Shown here: piece after piece, positions 60,853 through 64,000 of the stretch
Layout of the letters: the number at the start of each line of letters is the position of its first letter
Numbering within the stretch: position 1 is the first letter of the stretch
DNA from: Bradyrhizobium guangzhouense
GTDB taxonomy: Bacteria; Pseudomonadota; Alphaproteobacteria; Rhizobiales; Xanthobacteraceae
Assembly (NCBI RefSeq): GCF_004114955.1
Contig: NZ_CP030053.1
Span: 3,100,001 to 3,164,000, forward strand
DNA length: 64,000 nucleotides
Direction: 5' to 3'
The notes under the pieces: model-generated
What the model saw: the letters and a program-made list of their open reading frames with translations, nothing else
Told to the model about the DNA's origin: nothing
Databases searched by the model: none
Translations under genes and position numbers: made by a program

Positions 60853-61578
60853 ATGACTCTGATCGCCGGCCTCGTCGCCGTTATCACGCTCTATTTGCTG
60901 CTCCAGATGTTCCGTGCCGCCAATCCGGCAGTGCTGGCCCGCGCCATCAAGGTAGGAGGCGGCGTGGTCGCGCTTGCGGTGGCAGCCTTCACAGGCCTGC
61001 GGGGCGAACTGGCGGTGGCGATCCCGCTCGGACTATTCGGGGCTGGTTTGCTTGGCTGGACGCCGCTCGCGAATGCGGGCTTTGGCAATGTCGGGGGCTT
61101 GTTTGGAGGTGGCGCATCGCGCTCATCCGGCCAGGCCTCGCGCGTGCGGTCACAATTCCTGGATATGCGGCTCGACCATGATTCCGGCGCGCTCTCGGGC
61201 CAGATCGTCGCCGGGCCTCACGCCGGGCGCAGTCTCGATGAGTTCGATCTTGCAGGCCTTCTGGCGATGGTCCCGGCGTTCGATTCCGAGAGCGTCGCCT
61301 TACTTGAAAGCTATCTGGACCGCCGGTTTCCCGCCTGGCGTCAGAACGCGCAGGGCGACGCGGCAGGGAGGCAGCGCCGCACGGCGGCGAGCGGCAAAAT
61401 GACGGCGGAGGAAGCCTATCAGATCCTTGGCTTGCAGCCGGGGGCGGGGCGCGACGACATCGGCCGGGCGCACAAGTCCCTCATGAAGAAACTGCATCCC
61501 GATCAGGGGGGCTCGACGTACCTCGCTGCCCGGGTAAACGAGGCCAAGGATACTCTGCTTCGTACGCATAACGGCTAA
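60853..61578 (+). CDS. Membrane-anchored J-domain protein (Tim14/DjlA-like layout)
   Basis: 241 residues. Two N-terminal membrane segments (LIAGLVAVITLYLLLQMF and VVALAVAAFTGLRGELAVAIPLGLFGAGLLGW), a Gly/Ser-rich linker, a middle region (LDMRLDHDSGALSGQIVAG ... DLAGLLAMV) and a C-terminal J-domain core with EEAYQILGLQPGAG and the essential HPD at 215-217 (KKLHPDQGG). It should recruit DnaK at the membrane. A J-domain at the C-terminus resembles mitochondrial Tim14/Pam18 topology. Divergent from tehA. Confidence 0.9.
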   Translation: MTLIAGLVAVITLYLLLQMFRAANPAVLARAIKVGGGVVALAVAAFTGLRGELAVAIPLGLFGAGLLGWTPLANAGFGNVGGLFGGGASRSSGQASRVRSQFLDMRLDHDSGALSGQIVAGPHAGRSLDEFDLAGLLAMVPAFDSESVALLESYLDRRFPAWRQNAQGDAAGRQRRTAASGKMTAEEAYQILGLQPGAGRDDIGRAHKSLMKKLHPDQGGSTYLAARVNEAKDTLLRTHNG

Positions 61579-61754
61579 CTCCGGCACCACGCCACAAACG
61601 CCCGTACCGTGTGAGCCCCGCTTGCTCTGTTTGCCGTCGCCCCGATGCCCGCCTCTGTCGGCGTGGTCGATCCCTTGAGCAAAGTTTTAACCGTAAATTC
61701 TTGACGAGAGGTTGTCGCGGAACAGCCTGCAGCGCCACGACGTCCCAAAAGCAG

Positions 61755-61781
61755 AAATGCCCGCGCAAGGCGCGGGCATTT
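61755..61781. terminator. Bidirectional Rho-independent terminator
   Basis: AAATGCCCGCGC and GCGCGGGCATTT form a 12-bp stem with an AAG loop and end in T-rich bases on each strand. It lies downstream of the reverse-strand D,D-carboxypeptidase gene. Confidence 0.7.
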
Positions 61782-61800
61782 TGTTCGAGAGGATCAGCGA

Positions 61801-63597
61801 TCAGTTGCGGACGGTCATGCAGGAGATGTCGGCGCGCTTCAGCGCCCGGCACACCGCTTCGGCCTGGTCCCGTTCGAGCCCGGCAAAGCGGGCGCGGTAG
61901 AGCTTGCGATTGTCCCTGGCGACGACAGGCTCGGTGAACGGATCGGCCTTGCTGAGCAGACCGCGGGCCGAGTTGCGCGCGGTTTCGATGCGCTGCTGGG
62001 CCTCGCTCTCGCTCTCGAGCGCGCCGACCTGGACGATCCAGCCGCTATGAGTGACGACCGGCTTGGCGGCGCTCATCTGGATCGGCTGCGGGGACGGATC
62101 GGCGGAGGCAAGCCTGGCAACCGGCGCCGATGCCGCAGCGGTGGCCGCGGGCAGCACGCCGAGGACGCCGTTGCCGGTGCCGAAGCCAGCCGGCTGCGGC
62201 GGCAGTTCGGCGCGGGCCGGCTCCGGCTTGTTGACGAGGTCGGCCCTCGCCACGACGGCGCCAGACGTCTCGGCGACGTCACCGCGGGGCGAAATCGTAT
62301 TGGTGACCTGCGGTGCGACCTGTGTCGGGGCGGCGGAGGCGACCCTGACGGCGCCGGCCTTGACTTGAACCGTCTTAACTCGGACCGGCTTCATCGGCTC
62401 GGACGAACCCGGAATGAGGGCAAGCGGCTGGCTCGAGATCACGCCGTTGGTGAGAGGTGCGGGCTCGATCTTGGACTCGGTGGCCCTGGCTTCAGGCTTG
62501 GGTTGAGCCGGCGGCATCGCGGCGGTCGCGGCTGCAAGCGCAGCGAGGCGGGAGGCGGGACGCGGCGCGGGGGACTCGGGAGCAGGAGCGGCTGCGATCT
62601 GGACCGGCGGGACGGGGCGGGCCGGGGTCTCCGATGCATCGGCGACGTCGATGTTGGCATCGGCACCATTGCGCTCGGTCACTGCGGCCACCGTGTGGGT
62701 GGTTGCGCCCTTTTCGAGGTTCTCGGCGAGCAGATTGCGCATAATAGCGTCGCGCGAACCGCCGCTGCGACCACCAAGCACCACGCCGATGAGGTGGCGG
62801 TTGCCACGTCGGATCGAGGTCACGAGATTGAAGCCGGAGGCGCGGGTATAACCGGTCTTGATGCCGTCGACGCCCTCGACGCTGCCGAGCAGGTGATTGT
62901 GGTTGCGGATCTGCTCGCCACGCCAGGTGAACGAGGTGGTCGAGAAGTAGCGATAGTAACGCGGGAAGCGCTCCTGGATGGCGCGGCCGAGCGTCGCCTG
63001 GTCGCGCGCGGTGGTCACCTGCTCGTCGTTGGGCAGGCCATTGGCGTTGCGGTAAATCGTCTTGGACATGCCGAGTGCACGCGCCTTGCGCGTCATCATC
63101 GCGGCAAAATCGTCCTCGGTGCCGCCGATCGCTTCAGCGATCACGACGGCGGCGTCATTGGCCGAGCGGGTGACGAGCCCCTTGATCGCGTCCTCGACGC
63201 GGATGGTCTGACCGGCATGCAGGTTCAGCTTGGTCGGATCTTGGTCAGCGGCGTGCTGCGATACCGGCATCTCGGTGTCGAGCTTCATCTTGCCGGACTC
63301 AAGCCGCTCGAACAGCAGATAGAGCGTCATGATCTTGGTGAGCGAGGCCGGATGGCGAAGACCGTCGGGGCTGGTCGATTGCAGCACCGCACCGGAATTA
63401 CCGTCGACGATGATCGACGCGAATTGCGGGCTGTAGCTCTCGGAGGCCTCGTGATGCACCCGGTGGTGCGCATAGTGGCGCCGGTAGCGCCGTGCGTCGG
63501 CTGCATCGGTCGTGAAGATGACGGCTGTGGTGACCGTGAGAAGCCCGAAAACGCCAACCCGCGCCAAGCGCGAGGAAGACCAGTTGCTACGAAGCAT
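61801..63597 (-). CDS. D-alanyl-D-alanine carboxypeptidase with SPOR domain
   Basis: 598 residues. Signal peptide (VGVFGLLTVTTAVIFTTDAADA), Arg/His-rich stretch, then a penicillin-binding-protein serine peptidase domain (about 57-300) with all three motifs: S85-L-T-K88, S145-A-N147 and K247-T-G249. A Pro/Ala-rich disordered linker of about 200 residues leads to a C-terminal SPOR domain (about 515-598, WIVQVGALESESEAQQRI) that binds denuded peptidoglycan at the septum. It trims the terminal D-Ala from peptidoglycan stem peptides and is probably septum-localised. Confidence 0.93.
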   Translation of the reverse strand: MLRSNWSSSRLARVGVFGLLTVTTAVIFTTDAADARRYRRHYAHHRVHHEASESYSPQFASIIVDGNSGAVLQSTSPDGLRHPASLTKIMTLYLLFERLESGKMKLDTEMPVSQHAADQDPTKLNLHAGQTIRVEDAIKGLVTRSANDAAVVIAEAIGGTEDDFAAMMTRKARALGMSKTIYRNANGLPNDEQVTTARDQATLGRAIQERFPRYYRYFSTTSFTWRGEQIRNHNHLLGSVEGVDGIKTGYTRASGFNLVTSIRRGNRHLIGVVLGGRSGGSRDAIMRNLLAENLEKGATTHTVAAVTERNGADANIDVADASETPARPVPPVQIAAAPAPESPAPRPASRLAALAAATAAMPPAQPKPEARATESKIEPAPLTNGVISSQPLALIPGSSEPMKPVRVKTVQVKAGAVRVASAAPTQVAPQVTNTISPRGDVAETSGAVVARADLVNKPEPARAELPPQPAGFGTGNGVLGVLPAATAAASAPVARLASADPSPQPIQMSAAKPVVTHSGWIVQVGALESESEAQQRIETARNSARGLLSKADPFTEPVVARDNRKLYRARFAGLERDQAEAVCRALKRADISCMTVRN

Positions 63598-63984
63598 GGA
63601 ACCCCGTCCCCGTTTGTGACTTGATCACCGGCTCGTGAGGCGAAATTGTGCCCTGCGGACCCGGGATCATTACCTGCTCAGGCTGTCCCTCCGCTGGTGT
63701 TCACTGCGGGGGACCTTGGGCCTGAGCCGCTATTCTGGCTAAGGTGATGTTCTCAAACGGCTTTTGGCCGCCTGTGGAAGTGAACACGTCCAGGGAATCA
63801 GGGTAGGGTGCTGCGGTTTCCAAAACCTTAAGAAACCCTTGCGGGAAAGCCCGGGAATTTCCGTAACTTGCGTCCAATTTTGTGCGTCGCACAAGATTCT
63901 TGACTTTTTTGTGCATTGCACTAATTGTGGGCAGAGTCAGGGAGCCGGGGCTTCCGGACGCGAGCCAGGGAAAAGGATTCCAAG
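63598..63984. other. 387-bp intergenic stretch with operator pair
   Basis: Short reverse frames here do not look like genes. The right half carries the two inverted repeats at 63880-63923 and a TTGACT -35-like box at 63900-63905 between them. The left half has no recognised feature. Confidence 0.6.
63880..63923. promoter_or_regulatory. Pair of TTGTGC-type inverted repeats
   Basis: TTGTGCGTCGCACAA (63880-63894) is a perfect 7-1-7 palindrome, and TTGTGCATTGCACTA (63909-63923) matches it with one arm mismatch. Their starts are 29 bp apart, around the -35-like TTGACT and about 60-100 bp before the gene at 63985. A repressor such as a PhaR-type polyhydroxyalkanoate regulator, which binds TGC-rich sites, is conceivable. 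Confidence 0.55.
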
Positions 63985-64000
63985 ATGTTCAAGGTTGAAG
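63985..64000 (+). CDS. Start of a gene cut by the window edge
   Basis: ATG at 63985 with AAAGGATT-like ribosome site upstream; only MFKVE can be read. The upstream pair of TTGTGC-type inverted repeats makes a regulated gene likely. A phasin-like product is possible from the operator type and start, but five residues cannot establish it. Confidence 0.5.

Noticed and set aside
63701..63921. Two reverse-strand frames of 60-71 codons
   Set aside because: They overlap the operator pair, lack a ribosome site and read as random sequence.
1..64000. CRISPR arrays, insertion sequences, prophage or integrase genes
   Set aside because: No regularly spaced direct repeats, transposase motifs or integrase-like proteins were seen; the repeats found are isolated palindromes.

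Overview
The window looks like chromosomal backbone from a Bradyrhizobium-type alphaproteobacterium (Nitrobacteraceae, Hyphomicrobiales). This is inferred from the high GC content, the family mix (MipZ, DUF1489, PEP-mutase-type oxaloacetate decarboxylase, several IclR regulators, large sets of orphan solute-binding proteins) and dispersed palindromic repeats of the kind common in that genus. I see no insertion sequence, phage, CRISPR array or symbiosis gene. One tRNA gene (tRNA-Leu, anticodon GAG) is present.

Layout. 1-5.1 kb: tail of an SDR gene, a methyltransferase, a strongly repetitive acidic protein, a serine beta-lactamase-fold hydrolase, and an ArsR/AHSA1-type pair with a well-formed, probably leaderless and autoregulated promoter. 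5.2-15.0 kb: two IclR-controlled blocks. The first has two solute-binding proteins. The second has a binding protein, a FAH-family enzyme, an MhpA-type flavin hydroxylase and a divergent extradiol-dioxygenase-like protein, which together suggest aromatic ring hydroxylation and meta-cleavage. 15.0-17.7 kb: a two-component system divergent from a secreted DUF2380 protein. 17.8-23.2 kb: a sugar-acid catabolic locus (zinc dehydrogenase, SDR, enolase-superfamily dehydratase, GntR regulator, MFS carrier). 23.2-34.1 kb: transporters, a hybrid kinase, a zinc-ribbon metallopeptidase, propionyl/acetyl-CoA carboxylase alpha subunit, oxaloacetate decarboxylase and acylphosphatase.

34.1-39.5 kb is the most interesting segment. 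A Crp/Fnr regulator is followed by a diheme c4-like cytochrome and, divergently, by a fused monoheme-cytochrome/outer-membrane-barrel protein resembling Cyc2, an Omp25-like barrel and two more diheme cytochromes in one overlapping operon. Seven c-type heme motifs and two barrels form a candidate conduit for electrons across the outer membrane. TTG-N8-CAA motifs, the general Crp/Fnr target form, lie upstream of both the regulator and the cytochromes.

39.5-64 kb: a second hybrid kinase, a LysR/tautomerase pair with a clear operator, a short DnaB-like ATPase, lipB, an orphan FliN-like protein, two polysaccharide deacetylases, mgtE, an aldo/keto reductase, a TonB/TolA-like protein, mipZ, tehA, a membrane J-domain protein and a D,D-carboxypeptidase with a SPOR domain. 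The window ends six codons into a new gene preceded by two near-identical 15-bp inverted repeats.
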